From NCBI RefSeq assembly GCF_000171615.1, contig NZ_ABFU01000056.1, positions 1-39,623 of the forward strand: a stretch of DNA of 39,623 nucleotides, read 5' to 3'. Positions within the stretch are counted from its first letter, which is position 1. The number at the start of each line of letters is the position of its first letter. This DNA comes from Bacillus coahuilensis m4-4. Its GTDB lineage: Bacteria > Bacillota > Bacilli > Bacillales > Bacillaceae_K. Position numbers and translations under genes: made by a program. Under the pieces are notes generated by a model. That model had not been told where the DNA came from. It ran no database searches and was given only the letters and a program-made list of their open reading frames with translations. This document shows positions 9,014-16,765 of the stretch, piece after piece.

Positions 9014-9098
9014 TATAATTTGCATAAGAAAAGTATGTCCTTTCTTGCATTGTTTGGCTTGGCGATTAAACAATACCATAGAAAAGGCATACTTTTTT
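9014..9098 (+). ncRNA. Candidate small structured RNA or attenuator with T-run
   Basis: A TATAAT at 9014-9019 is followed by a long two-tier hairpin. The outer arms AAAAGTATGTCCTTTCT (9029-9045) and AGAAAAGGCATACTTTT (9080-9096) pair with one G-U and one mismatch. The inner arms ATTGTTT and AAACAAT pair perfectly, and T-runs follow. No reading frame lies inside and the next gene starts 300 bp later. The shape fits a short transcript ending in an intrinsic terminator, or a terminator for upstream transcription. The -35 region is weak. Confidence 0.4.
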
Positions 9099-9178
9099 GT
9101 TTTTTTATTAAAAAATGAGATACCGGACTTTTTAGAGCCATCGCTTTAAGCGATTTCGTTCTTCTAGTGAACTTTTTT

Positions 9179-9227
9179 CAAGAATATTGAAACTTCTGAA
9201 TCAAAAGAACCTTCCCCACGAATCCCC
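9179..9227. repeat. REP-like element, degenerate copy
   Basis: TCAAGAATATTG followed by AAAAGAACCTTCCCCACG resembles the right half of the elements at 8523 and 10384. The left end is not clear. The rest of 9100-9394 holds no gene I can see. Confidence 0.45.
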
Positions 9228-9394
9228 CGTTACTTCCCTTTGCTAACAAAATTCTATAAAGTATAATAGGAGAGTAGAAAAATACAGCAAAAGGAAGAAC
9301 TCTTGATTATTTTAAAATAAATGTCACCAGTCCCTTTTATAGTTGTAAGAGATTAAGTTAACTAGTAAGTCTAACTTCTTTACAGGAGGGGAAG

Positions 9395-9847
9395 ATGAAA
9401 ATTTATGTGGATGCAGATGCTTGTCCGGTGAAAAAGATTATTCTTGAAGAAGCAAGGGATTTCGAAGTTCCAGTTATCCTTGTAACAAGCTTTTCTCATT
9501 TTTCTAATGCAAAACAGCCATCAGGAGTGAAAACCATTTATGTTGATTCTGGAGCAGATGCTGCAGATTATCGGATTGTGAGGTTGGTGGAAAAAGGAGA
9601 TATTATCGTGACACAAGATTATGGTCTTGCATCATTATGTTTACCAAAAGGAATTATCGTCCTCCACCATAAAGGCTTTAGATATACAAATGAAAATATT
9701 GACCAATTATTACAAACACGTTATTTAAGTGCAATGGCAAGAAAAAGCGGACAGCGAACAAAGGGACCAAAGCCTTTTACAGCAGAAGACCGGGAGAAGT
9801 TTAGGGATCTTTTTAAACAGGTTATTTCTCGTGAAAAATTAAGATAA
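9395..9847 (+). CDS. YaiI/YqxD family protein (UPF0178, DUF188)
   Basis: A 150-residue member of the UPF0178/DUF188 family, close to full length. It opens with [20 protein letters not shown], typical of the family, and contains [29 protein letters not shown], a PIN-like nuclease-fold pattern of acidic residues, then [19 protein letters not shown] near the end. AGGAGGGG lies just before the ATG. The molecular function of the family is not established; a nuclease-like fold is family inference. A small ORF follows 30 bp downstream. Confidence 0.9.
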   Translation: MKIYVDADACPVKKIILEEARDFEVPVILVTSFSHFSNAKQPSGVKTIYVDSGADAADYRIVRLVEKGDIIVTQDYGLASLCLPKGIIVLHHKGFRYTNENIDQLLQTRYLSAMARKSGQRTKGPKPFTAEDREKFRDLFKQVISREKLR

Positions 9848-9877
9848 ACTCAGAGATTCAGTTAGGAGATAAACATC

Positions 9878-10070
9878 TTGAAGTATTTAAAATCGCAAAT
9901 GCAACAACTGATTAAGGAAAATAAAAGAACTGCATACACGCTTTAAAGAACTGAAGGCTGAGCATAGTCTTGAAAAAAACAATGCCCTCAAGGCCTTGTA
10001 CCATTCAGAAGTTGCGGATGGAGGAAAGTATCAGGTAGCATACCAAGCACTTGATCAGCCCAAAAAGTAG
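9878..10070 (+). CDS. Small hypothetical charged protein (frame broken)
   Basis: A TTG start with GGAGAT upstream opens a frame LKYLKSQMQQLIKENK that breaks at the A4 run 9923-9926. Removing one A continues ELHTRFKELKAEHSLEKNNALKALYHSEVA and runs to the TAG at 10068, about 63 residues. It is lysine/glutamate-rich and probably helical. I do not recognise a family. It may be co-transcribed with the yaiI-like gene. The continuity of the repaired frame supports a real gene, but only modestly. Confidence 0.5.
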
Positions 10071-10383
10071 ACTCTTATATCTTATTTATCCTTACTAAAA
10101 ATTCTGTTATAAATACTGGATGGTTGTAAGTGGATTATGTTAGTGAACAAAATATGAAGTAGGTTGCTGCGTAGTACAAATATACTGTGCAGAAGGAATA
10201 ACTTTAAGGATAACAACCATAGTGTCACTTTCTAAATCAACATTCAGCCATCGGAGTTATTTTTTTGTTTAATGTATTTTAAAGGAAACTTACTTTTTCG
10301 CAAAGTTAATATTTATGCGTTTCAGTATCAATATTCTATCGAAATACAGGTGGAGTGTGTAGTAGAGTTAGTTCTAGATCAAA
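10071..10383. other. Gene-free stretch
   Basis: About 310 bases with no convincing gene, tRNA or known regulatory element. A weak inverted pair AATAACT/AGTTATT (around 10197 and 10254) precedes a T-run and may be a poor terminator. Confidence 0.4.
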
Positions 10384-10452
10384 GGGAACGGTTCTAGCGA
10401 TTCTATTTTAATAATATTGGAATCCAAAAATACAAAAAGAACCATCCCCACG
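10384..10452. repeat. REP-like inverted repeat element
   Basis: GGGAACGGTTCTAGCGATTC at the left and AAAAGAACCATCCCCACGG at the right form imperfect inverted ends. The internal CTATTTTAATAATATTGGAAT corresponds to the element at 8523. It directly precedes the second copy of the long direct repeat. Confidence 0.6.
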
Positions 10453-10460
10453 GACTCTCT

Positions 10461-10563
10461 ATATTCTTAAGAAAATATGAGATAAAGTGGCCGTGGGTTT
10501 TGTCTCTTTATGTTAAACGGTAACCTGAATAGTAAATCGTAAGACAAGGTCCTTGTCCCTCTG
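10461..10563. repeat. Long direct repeat, copy 2
   Basis: Partner of 8-111; 10519-10563 appears identical to 67-111. Its 3' end runs into the GGAGGTGAG ribosome binding site of the P-loop gene at 10575. This suggests that copy 2 is the native leader of that gene and copy 1 a duplicate, or the reverse. Confidence 0.8.
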
Positions 10564-10574
10564 GAGGTGAGAAT

Positions 10575-11072
10575 ATGAAACAGGTAGGAACGCTGTATTT
10601 TTTCTGTGGGAAAATGGGTGCAGGAAAGTCAACGAGATCACAACAATTAGCGAAGGATAAGCAGGCGGTATTACTATCAGAGGATGAATGGCTTTCCTCT
10701 TTATAACCCAATCAAATTACTTCATTTGAAGACTATATAACCTATTCTAAGCAGCTTAAGCCATTGGTGAAAAAGCATGTGCAAAGCATTTTAAATGTCG
10801 GTACTGATGTTGTGATGGACTTTCCAGCGAACACACTAAGTTTGAGAAAATGGCTATTGGGCATTGCGTCAGAGGCCCATGCTAGCCATCAACTCATTTA
10901 TCTTAATCTGTCCGATGAGCAATGCTTACGTCACATTGCTCAAAGGAGAATCGAGCAGCCTGAAAGAGCCGCTTTTGATACGGAAGAAGTGTTTACTCAA
11001 GTTACTAAGTTTTTTGAAGCACCAGAAGCATCCGAGGGTTTAAATATAGTAGAGTTTAGAGGAGAAGAGTAA
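10575..11072 (+). pseudogene. P-loop kinase-like protein, one internal stop
   Basis: An AAA/P-loop kinase-like protein of about 165 residues. Walker A is FFCGKMGAGKSTRSQQLA near residue 10, SEDEWLSSL follows as a likely substrate/Asp motif, and IYLNLSDEQCLRHIAQRR resembles the lid region of small kinases. A TAA at 10704-10706 interrupts the frame where a Tyr codon (LYPNQ) would be natural, and the same frame then runs to 11072. GGAGGTGAG sets the ATG at 10575. The stop is a substitution, not a run-length change, so it may be a real lesion. The substrate is unknown. Confidence 0.75.
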
Positions 11073-11150
11073 ACTAAAGGTTTACACAAGTTTAAGTTGG
11101 GGTTAGTTGCAACGTGTAGTGAAGTGTACCAAATAGTAATACGTACTAAA

Positions 11151-11233
11151 ATGACTAGAAAAGGTACTCCACGATGGTAGTTAGATTACAGTTATCTAGC
11201 TACCTATGTGGAGTACCTTTTTTAATTAGTCAT
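11151..11233. terminator. 83-bp near-perfect hairpin between convergent genes
   Basis: ATGACTA opens and TTAGTCAT closes the element. Inside, AAAAGGTACTCCAC pairs perfectly with GTGGAGTACCTTTT, and GGTAGTTAGAT pairs with ATCTAGCTACC (one G-U). T-runs occur on both strands. It sits between the P-loop gene (plus) and hemAT (minus), so it could be a bidirectional terminator, though it is much longer than usual. A small mobile inverted repeat is the alternative. Confidence 0.6.
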
Positions 11234-11242
11234 CCTGCTTGT

Positions 11243-11262
11243 GAGACAAAGTCCCTGTCCCT
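11243..11262. repeat. GACAAAGTCCCTGTCCC dispersed repeat
   Basis: GAGACAAAGTCCCTGTCCCT, one of at least seven plus-oriented copies of an imperfect palindrome (GGGACA...TGTCCC) in the first 16 kb, all in intergenic DNA. Confidence 0.65.
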
Positions 11263-11279
11263 TCGTCTTTCCTTAATTC

Positions 11280-12572
11280 TTAATTCGTCTTGTTCAGTAA
11301 GTTTTCTGATAAGGCGAGTAATCCGGTGGAAGAGGCGTTTACTTCTTGGATGCTTTCGACGATCGTGTCTAAATCTTTTTTGTTTTGTTCGAATCGGTCG
11401 ACGTAGTTTTGTATTTCCATTTTAATAGTGAGTAATCCGTTTCTTACTTCTCCTACGCTTTGCTTTGTTGTATCCGTTGAAGCATTCATCTTGGCCATGT
11501 CTTGAATGACTTGTTTTAGTGTTCCGTTACTTTCAACGATTGTATTGTTGATTGTGTCGCTTAGCTGCTTGGATTCATCCGCTAGCTTTCGAACTTCGTT
11601 GGCTACAACGGCAAAGCCTTTGCCATGCTCTCCTGCTCGAGCAGCTTCAATGGATGCATTTAATGATAATAAATTGGTTTGATCAGCGATTCCTTGAATA
11701 GCTTGGGTTAGCTGACTAATATTGTCATAGGAGTGATTTAAGTTCTCTATCCCCTTAATGGAGATGTCCACGCTTGAAATCAACTCATGAAGAGTGTCTA
11801 CCATGTTTTCCATTTTATCTTCATTCAAGCTGGTTAAGCCGATGAGATTTTTACTACTTTTTTGGGTCATTTCCGTTTCGATTCGAATTTGGTCAGCCTT
11901 ATGGGAAGTCTCGCCAATAGCTGCTTCCGTTTGTTGGACGGATGAGGCAATTTGATGGCTTATAGAAGCGATTTCTTCGTACAGTGTCTCATTTTCCTGA
12001 TTTAATGTTTGTAGTTCTTCTATTCTAGTTTTTAAATACATGTCAACCACTAACTGGGCGTCTAAATTGGTAATTTGCACATAAGCTACCATTGTTTTGG
12101 CTAATTGCTCCGGTTGGTCTTGCAGTAGTTCGACGATTTTGGGAAGCAGCAATTCACTTAATGTAGCATACGTAGCGAGAAACCATGTAATAGGTAAACT
12201 TACACCGTTGTGTGTTTGACCAATTCTTTGTCTCATTTTAATATATTTTTCATCCATAGACCCACTAAATAAACTAGCAAAGTATTGAACGAATACAGCT
12301 TTTAATCGTTCTCTACTAGAATGATTTTGGGCAATTACTTTTAAATCTTCTTGTTCGTATAATTGATCTAAAACCTTTTCTAATATGTCTCCAACAAGGG
12401 GTGATACATCGTCACTTATATTATGTAAAATGGTAAGGTATTCTTCTTTAAAACCCATATAACGTAATCTTTGATTAATTTCGGAATCATTTGTTTTAAC
12501 GATGGTACTAGTGTCCCTGCCAATCATGATGGCTTCAAATTTTTGTTTGTTTCTTTGAAATAATGTAATCAA
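11280..12572 (-). CDS. hemAT: HemAT-type globin-coupled chemoreceptor
   Basis: Soluble oxygen sensor for aerotaxis: an N-terminal globin domain joined to a methyl-accepting signalling domain that controls CheA. The globin part (residues 1-185) has the proximal histidine in [12 protein letters not shown] (about residue 121) and a likely distal tyrosine in KEEYLTIL (about 45). The signalling hairpin tip is [39 protein letters not shown], shown here from 20-residue pieces [20 protein letters not shown] and [18 protein letters not shown]. No membrane segments. An ATG at 12587 lies inside the ribosome binding region ATGGAGGTG, so the TTG at 12572 (six bases from GGAGGTG) is preferred, giving 430 residues. 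Confidence 0.92.
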   Translation of the reverse strand: MITLFQRNKQKFEAIMIGRDTSTIVKTNDSEINQRLRYMGFKEEYLTILHNISDDVSPLVGDILEKVLDQLYEQEDLKVIAQNHSSRERLKAVFVQYFASLFSGSMDEKYIKMRQRIGQTHNGVSLPITWFLATYATLSELLLPKIVELLQDQPEQLAKTMVAYVQITNLDAQLVVDMYLKTRIEELQTLNQENETLYEEIASISHQIASSVQQTEAAIGETSHKADQIRIETEMTQKSSKNLIGLTSLNEDKMENMVDTLHELISSVDISIKGIENLNHSYDNISQLTQAIQGIADQTNLLSLNASIEAARAGEHGKGFAVVANEVRKLADESKQLSDTINNTIVESNGTLKQVIQDMAKMNASTDTTKQSVGEVRNGLLTIKMEIQNYVDRFEQNKKDLDTIVESIQEVNASSTGLLALSENLLNKTN

Positions 12573-12716
12573 TTGTGACACCTCCATTTTAAATTCTACC
12601 TTTAAGTGTGGAAGAGGTAAATAAGGAATGTGTTACATTCTTCCTATCTTTACATTGTATCTTAAGTTGGATGGCGTCATATAGCTTTCTTTTAGGTTAA
12701 AAGGTGGAAGTTTACA

Positions 12717-12735
12717 GGACAAGGTCCCTGTCCCC
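12717..12735. repeat. GACAAGGTCCCTGTCCCC dispersed repeat
   Basis: GGACAAGGTCCCTGTCCCC in the divergent hemAT/dus intergenic region, same family as the copy at 11243. Confidence 0.65.
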
Positions 12736-12862
12736 CTGGTGAATGTGATTGATAAAGGTGCTCATGCATGGTATAAGTGTAAAAGAAGATTAGAAGGTTG
12801 ATGTTAAGATAGGGAGAAAGATAGATCTTAGTATTCCATCATGAGAGGATTTGTGTTTAGTT

Positions 12863-13867
12863 ATGAAAGAAAACTTTTGGCGTGATTTACCACGACCATT
12901 TTTTATATTAGCACCAATGGAAGATGTGACCGATGTTGTGTTTCGACATGTTGTCAGTGAAGCAGGGCGACCTGATGTGTTTTTTACGGAGTTTACGAAT
13001 ACGGAGAGTTATTGTCATCCTGATGGCATTCAGAGTGTGCGTGGACGTTTGACGTTTACAGAGGATGAACAGCCACTTGTTGCTCATATTTGGGGAGATA
13101 AGCCAGAGTTCTTCAGAGAAATGAGTATCGGGATGGCAGAAATGGGTTTTAAAGGGATAGATCTCAATATGGGCTGTCCTGTACCGAATGTGACGCAGAA
13201 CGGGAAGGGAAGCGGCTTGATTCTTCGGCCTGAAGTGGCAGCAGAGTTGATCCAAGCGGCAAAAGCAGGTGGACTTCCCGTAAGTGTGAAGACGAGACTA
13301 GGCTTCAGTGATTTAGAGGAGTGGCGTGGTTGGCTCACTCATATTTTAAAACAAGATATAGCAAATCTATCTATTCATCTGCGGACAAGGAAGGAAATGA
13401 GCAAAGTGGATGCCCACTGGGAGTTAATTCCGGAGATAAAGAAGCTTCGTGATGAAGTGGCTCCAGATACTCTGCTTACGATCAACGGAGATATCCCTGA
13501 CCGCGAAACGGGGTTGAAGCTTGTTGAACAATATGGTGTAGATGGTGTTATGATTGGGCGTGGGATATTCCATAACCCATTCGCATTTGAAGTCGAGCCA
13601 AAAGATCATACAAGTAAGGAGCTGCTTGATCTTTTAAGATTGCATTTAGATCTTTATGATCAATATGCAGAACAAGTTATGCGTTCATTCAAGTCTCTTC
13701 ATCGATTCTTTAAGATTTATGTAAAAGGATTTAGAGGCGCAAGTGAATTAAGAAACCACTTAATGAACACAGAGTCTACGGATGAAGTTCGTGCGTTGCT
13801 TGATGAGTTTGAGTCCAAGAACCTGGATGAATTAGGGAATGGGAATAGCGTTACGGTTTCAGGATGA
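12863..13867 (+). CDS. tRNA-dihydrouridine synthase
   Basis: FMN-dependent reductase that forms dihydrouridine in tRNA, 334 residues. It shows [15 protein letters not shown], the catalytic cysteine motif [29 protein letters not shown], the [11 protein letters not shown] loop, and a phosphate-binding [15 protein letters not shown]. The C-terminal helical domain is present. A TTG at 12851 is nearer the purine-rich GAGAGGA than is usual, so the ATG at 12863 is chosen. It is a stand-alone gene with its own terminator, and is not the dusB of the folate operon context. The exact target uridine is not readable from the sequence. Confidence 0.93.
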   Translation: MKENFWRDLPRPFFILAPMEDVTDVVFRHVVSEAGRPDVFFTEFTNTESYCHPDGIQSVRGRLTFTEDEQPLVAHIWGDKPEFFREMSIGMAEMGFKGIDLNMGCPVPNVTQNGKGSGLILRPEVAAELIQAAKAGGLPVSVKTRLGFSDLEEWRGWLTHILKQDIANLSIHLRTRKEMSKVDAHWELIPEIKKLRDEVAPDTLLTINGDIPDRETGLKLVEQYGVDGVMIGRGIFHNPFAFEVEPKDHTSKELLDLLRLHLDLYDQYAEQVMRSFKSLHRFFKIYVKGFRGASELRNHLMNTESTDEVRALLDEFESKNLDELGNGNSVTVSG

Positions 13868-13915
13868 AAGGGACGTTTTAAACGGTGTTTCTTCATTTAA
13901 AGATCTATAATCTTA

Positions 13916-13949
13916 AAATGCACTTGCCTTTAGAGGTGAGTGTATTTTT
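13916..13949 (+). terminator. Rho-independent terminator after dus
   Basis: ATGCACTTGCCT and AGGTGAGTGTAT form a hairpin with a TTAG loop followed by ATTTTT, about 50 bp after the dus stop. Confidence 0.7.
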
Positions 13950-14048
13950 AAATTGAATAAGAGGAAATAACTGGAGGATAAAGAATAATTTGATTTAGAA
14001 GGCTATAAATTTCAAGTGGTCGTTCAGCACAATACATAATTTAAAAAA

Positions 14049-14067
14049 GGACAAAGTCCCTGTCCCC
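14049..14067. repeat. GACAAAGTCCCTGTCCCC dispersed repeat
   Basis: GGACAAAGTCCCTGTCCCC lies immediately before the rpiA ribosome binding site, so it would be within the rpiA leader RNA. Confidence 0.65.
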
Positions 14068-14088
14068 AAAAACTGAGGAGATGAATAA

Positions 14089-14781
14089 ATGATGGACAAG
14101 AAACAACAATGTGCCAAGAAAGCAATGGACTATATTAAGGATGGCATGGTGATTGGACTCGGTGGAGGAAGCACGATAAAGCACCTGATCGGATATATTG
14201 CTAGAAGTGATAAGGAAGTGAAGATCATTACCCCCTCTTTTGAAACTAGACAACATTGTATCGAAGCAGGATTAAGGGTACTCTCTACTTCAGATGTGGG
14301 CGAAGTGAGTGTTGCATTTGATGGGTGTGACCAAGTAGATGAGCAGTTCCATTCATTAAAGAGTGGAGGGGGGATACATACAGAAGAAAAGCTGATCGCA
14401 AGCATGGCGAATGACTACATACTACTAGTTGATGATTCAAAATATGTACCTACATTGACCTACGATCACCCAGTAGTACTGGAAGTTCTTCCACAAGCTT
14501 TAGCATTTGTGAAGAGACAGCTGGAATCGTTCTCAACGCTAGGTGGGGCACTTCGTATGAGCAAAGATAGGGATGGAGCAGTTCTTACGGAAAACGGCAA
14601 TTACTTGATAGACGTACGTTTCCCGCCTCAAGAAAATAGCAGGGGATTGGAGCAATCTTTAAAAGGCTTGCCTGGTGTTGTCGAGGTATCATTATTTACG
14701 GCGGTTGTGTCTAAAGTACTCGTTGCTACAGATAATGGTGTAAGAGAAGTAGCAAGTCGGAGGGACAGGGGGATTGTCTGA
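14089..14781 (+). CDS. rpiA: Ribose-5-phosphate isomerase A
   Basis: Interconverts ribose 5-phosphate and ribulose 5-phosphate in the pentose phosphate pathway; 230 residues, normal length. The phosphate loop is GLGGGSTIKHLIG. The active-site block reads DGCDQVDEQFHSLKSGGGIH and then TEEKLIA, keeping both Asp residues, the Lys and the Glu of the family, although DGCDQ replaces the usual DGADE. The C-terminal YLIDVRF and VEVSLFT strands are present. GAGGAG precedes two adjacent ATGs at 14089 and 14092; either may be used. It is a single-gene unit. The motif changes suggest a divergent Bacillaceae lineage rather than loss of function. Confidence 0.92.
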   Translation: MMDKKQQCAKKAMDYIKDGMVIGLGGGSTIKHLIGYIARSDKEVKIITPSFETRQHCIEAGLRVLSTSDVGEVSVAFDGCDQVDEQFHSLKSGGGIHTEEKLIASMANDYILLVDDSKYVPTLTYDHPVVLEVLPQALAFVKRQLESFSTLGGALRMSKDRDGAVLTENGNYLIDVRFPPQENSRGLEQSLKGLPGVVEVSLFTAVVSKVLVATDNGVREVASRRDRGIV

Positions 14782-14802
14782 CCGTATAAACATCAGAAAT
14801 AA

Positions 14803-14828
14803 GTAGGTTCTATTAAGTAGAACCTGGA
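14803..14828 (+). terminator. Possible hairpin after rpiA
   Basis: GGTTCTA and TAGAACC pair around TTAAG shortly after the rpiA stop. There is no T-run, so it is a weak terminator at best. Confidence 0.35.
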
Positions 14829-14965
14829 TGGAGAGGAAGATCGTTCGTCACAGTGCTTATTGCTTGATACGTTATTCGCTTAAATCCCATCAAATAGTTG
14901 TGCTTGTTTGAATAATTCTCACGACACATTTCATACTAAGAATGAAATGAAAAGGAGTGAGAAGA

Positions 14966-15152
14966 ATGGCCAAGCGAAACGGTAAAACAGACGCAGAGCA
15001 AAAAAATAAAAAAAGGCTTTGATTCTAGTAAAACAGATTCTGAGTTCTCTAAAGAATTCGGAAGTGCAGCAGCAAACAAAGCGCATAAAAGAAAAAGACT
15101 AAAAAAAGAAAAGGCATCTAAAAATCAAGGCGAATGGAACGGAATGCAATAA
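14966..15152 (+). CDS. Small basic protein, possibly spore-related (frame broken)
   Basis: After AAGGAGTGAG an ATG opens MAKRNGKTDAEQKNKK; an extra A in the A7 run at 15008-15014 breaks the frame. With one A removed it continues GFDSSKTDSEFSKEFGSAAA and NKAHKRKRLKKEKASKNQGE to the TAA at 15150, 62 residues in all. The phrase SEFSKEFGSAAANK recalls the F(A/G)xE repeats of gamma-type small acid-soluble spore proteins, and the Lys/Arg-rich end fits a DNA- or core-associated role. The resemblance is loose; it may be an unrelated basic protein. Confidence 0.55.
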
Positions 15153-15247
15153 GAAGGCAGTCGGTCTAATCCTTAAGGGATTAGGCTTTTTAAGTAAAGA
15201 GACGAGGGATAGGCTTAAAAAATATCTAAACTCTAGTTTATTAAGAA

Positions 15248-15265
15248 GACAAAGTCCCTGTCCCT
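15248..15265. repeat. GACAAAGTCCCTGTCCCT dispersed repeat
   Basis: Plus-oriented copy 75 bp before the DUF302 gene. Confidence 0.65.
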
Positions 15266-15341
15266 CTTGATTATCAAATACGTTAATGGGTATACAAGTA
15301 AGGTGTGATTCACTATCTTTATCAAAAAGGAGCGAACGAAC

Positions 15342-15737
15342 ATGTCTTTTGATTTTACTGTTGAAACAAGTAGAGGAATGAACGAAGTGATTGAACAACT
15401 AGAAAGTGCATTAAAGGAAGTTCAGTTTGGCGTTCTTTGGGATTTTGATTTAACGGAAAAGTTACAAGAGAAAGGAATGGATTTCGCTACTCCCTATCGA
15501 ATATTAGAGGTGTGTAATCCTAAAGAGGCTCAACATGTGCTAAGTGTTAACAAAACAGCAGGGTATTTTCTGCCATGTAAATTAGTTGTTTTTGAGGATA
15601 ATGGGAAAACGAAGGTAGGAATGCCGAAGCCAACATCTTTAATTGGTTTAGCAGATAGTCCTGAGCTATTTAGTATAGCGGAAGATATTGAAAAGCGTTT
15701 AATCTCAGCTATTGACAAGGCAATAGATGGAAAGTAA
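15342..15737 (+). CDS. DUF302 family protein
   Basis: A 131-residue cytoplasmic protein of the DUF302 family. The pattern DFTVETSRGMNEVIEQLESAL, GFGVLWDFDLTEKLQEKG-like text (here FGVLWDFDLTEKLQEKG), FATPYRILEVCNPKEAQHVL and GYFLPCKLVVFED is typical. Two cysteines, in EVCNP and LPCKL, occupy the positions usual in this family. A GGAGCGAACGAAC upstream gives an acceptable ribosome binding site. Biochemical function is unknown; some relatives are linked to redox or heavy-metal stress, which is only suggestive. It has its own terminator at 15841-15880. Confidence 0.85.
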   Translation: MSFDFTVETSRGMNEVIEQLESALKEVQFGVLWDFDLTEKLQEKGMDFATPYRILEVCNPKEAQHVLSVNKTAGYFLPCKLVVFEDNGKTKVGMPKPTSLIGLADSPELFSIAEDIEKRLISAIDKAIDGK

Positions 15738-15840
15738 GGTATTGGAACACTGTTTAGAAAGAGTGTCCACTACTATTGTTATGTAAATGGGCTTTTACTT
15801 AGGCTTCACTAATGTAGCTAACAATCTTTATTTTATGTAG

Positions 15841-15880
15841 AAGGCGGGTTCAAAAATAGACCCGCCCTCTTTACTTTTTG
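15841..15880 (+). terminator. Terminator after the DUF302 gene
   Basis: GGCGGGT (15843-15849) and ACCCGCC (15860-15866) form a strong stem followed by CTCTTTACTTTTT. Confidence 0.75.
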
Positions 15881-15903
15881 TTCTAAATTGAGCTCTTTAA
15901 GAA

Positions 15904-15920
15904 GACAAAGTCCCTGTCCA
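15904..15920. repeat. GACAAAGTCCCTGTCC dispersed repeat
   Basis: Last clear copy of the family in the window; none is obvious downstream of 16 kb. Confidence 0.6.
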
Positions 15921-16157
15921 CTCATTCCCACTTGACGAAATTGCCGGCATATGGAAAAATAATCCTATCAACCACTCTCCTTTTCTTCACCATTTCAATC
16001 TCTTCTCCTCTTCTAGATACTTCTCTCCTTTTCTTTTTATACTCTATTCTCTGCCAATGCTCTTTTTAGAAAGGGGTGATCTACAATGTAGAACCATTCA
16101 CAAATCCTGACATTTCTCTATTTCCCTCTATTAATTGAAAAGAAAGGAGGTTATTAG

Positions 16158-16490
16158 ATGGGTCACGATATTTCAGGCTACAATAGAGCAGGAGATTCTA
16201 TCGCTTATGCTCGTTTTAGTATGGGGAATCACAATTCCTACATATTGTATGATGTGTTAGATTGTATGAAATTTCATGCTGGAGTAAGCGGATCTGGCGA
16301 AATGACTGTATTTAACAGGGAACAGCTAGAAAGGGCGTCAAACGTTTTTCAGGACAAATATCTTCAGTTTATTCCTCCTAACCTGACGTGTGAAGCCTCG
16401 CTATGGGATATAAAGCAAATGACAGACTTTATCCAAAATTGTTTAGAAACAACTAAAAGAGAAGGGATAGTAAAAGTCTACTTTGGCTAG
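16158..16490 (+). CDS. Hypothetical protein, 110 residues
   Basis: A strong AAAGGAGG precedes the ATG. The protein begins MGHDISGYNRAGDSIAYARF and includes NSYILYDVLDCMKFHAGVSG, an even mix of polar and aromatic residues without signal peptide or membrane segments. I do not recognise the family by function. It is a single-gene unit. A stretch 70 bp upstream has another good ribosome binding site followed by ATG-TAG (16086-16091). Confidence 0.7.
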   Translation: MGHDISGYNRAGDSIAYARFSMGNHNSYILYDVLDCMKFHAGVSGSGEMTVFNREQLERASNVFQDKYLQFIPPNLTCEASLWDIKQMTDFIQNCLETTKREGIVKVYFG

Positions 16491-16740
16491 TCACGAATGT
16501 TAAATCAATCTCAGATTCTCCAGGCTCACCTCACCTATATTTTCTTTAAAACCCAATTTTATCAAGAAAACAACCTTTATTTTCCTGCTAAAGAAATCCC
16601 ACCCAAAACTTTTCTAATATAAGGAAATCTCGTAATAAATCTATAATATAGCTGATATTCATGTAATAGAATTGTTATTCTCCTGTTCTTTGAATCTAGC
16701 AAATTCGTGATAACATAGATAACATTGAGCCACTTGAGGC
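16491..16740. other. Gene-free intergenic stretch
   Basis: About 250 AT-rich bases with no gene or clear repeat; it presumably contains the promoter of the LysM gene, but I cannot place it confidently. Confidence 0.4.
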
Positions 16741-16765
16741 AAGAACATAGGAGGTAATAGTTCTT

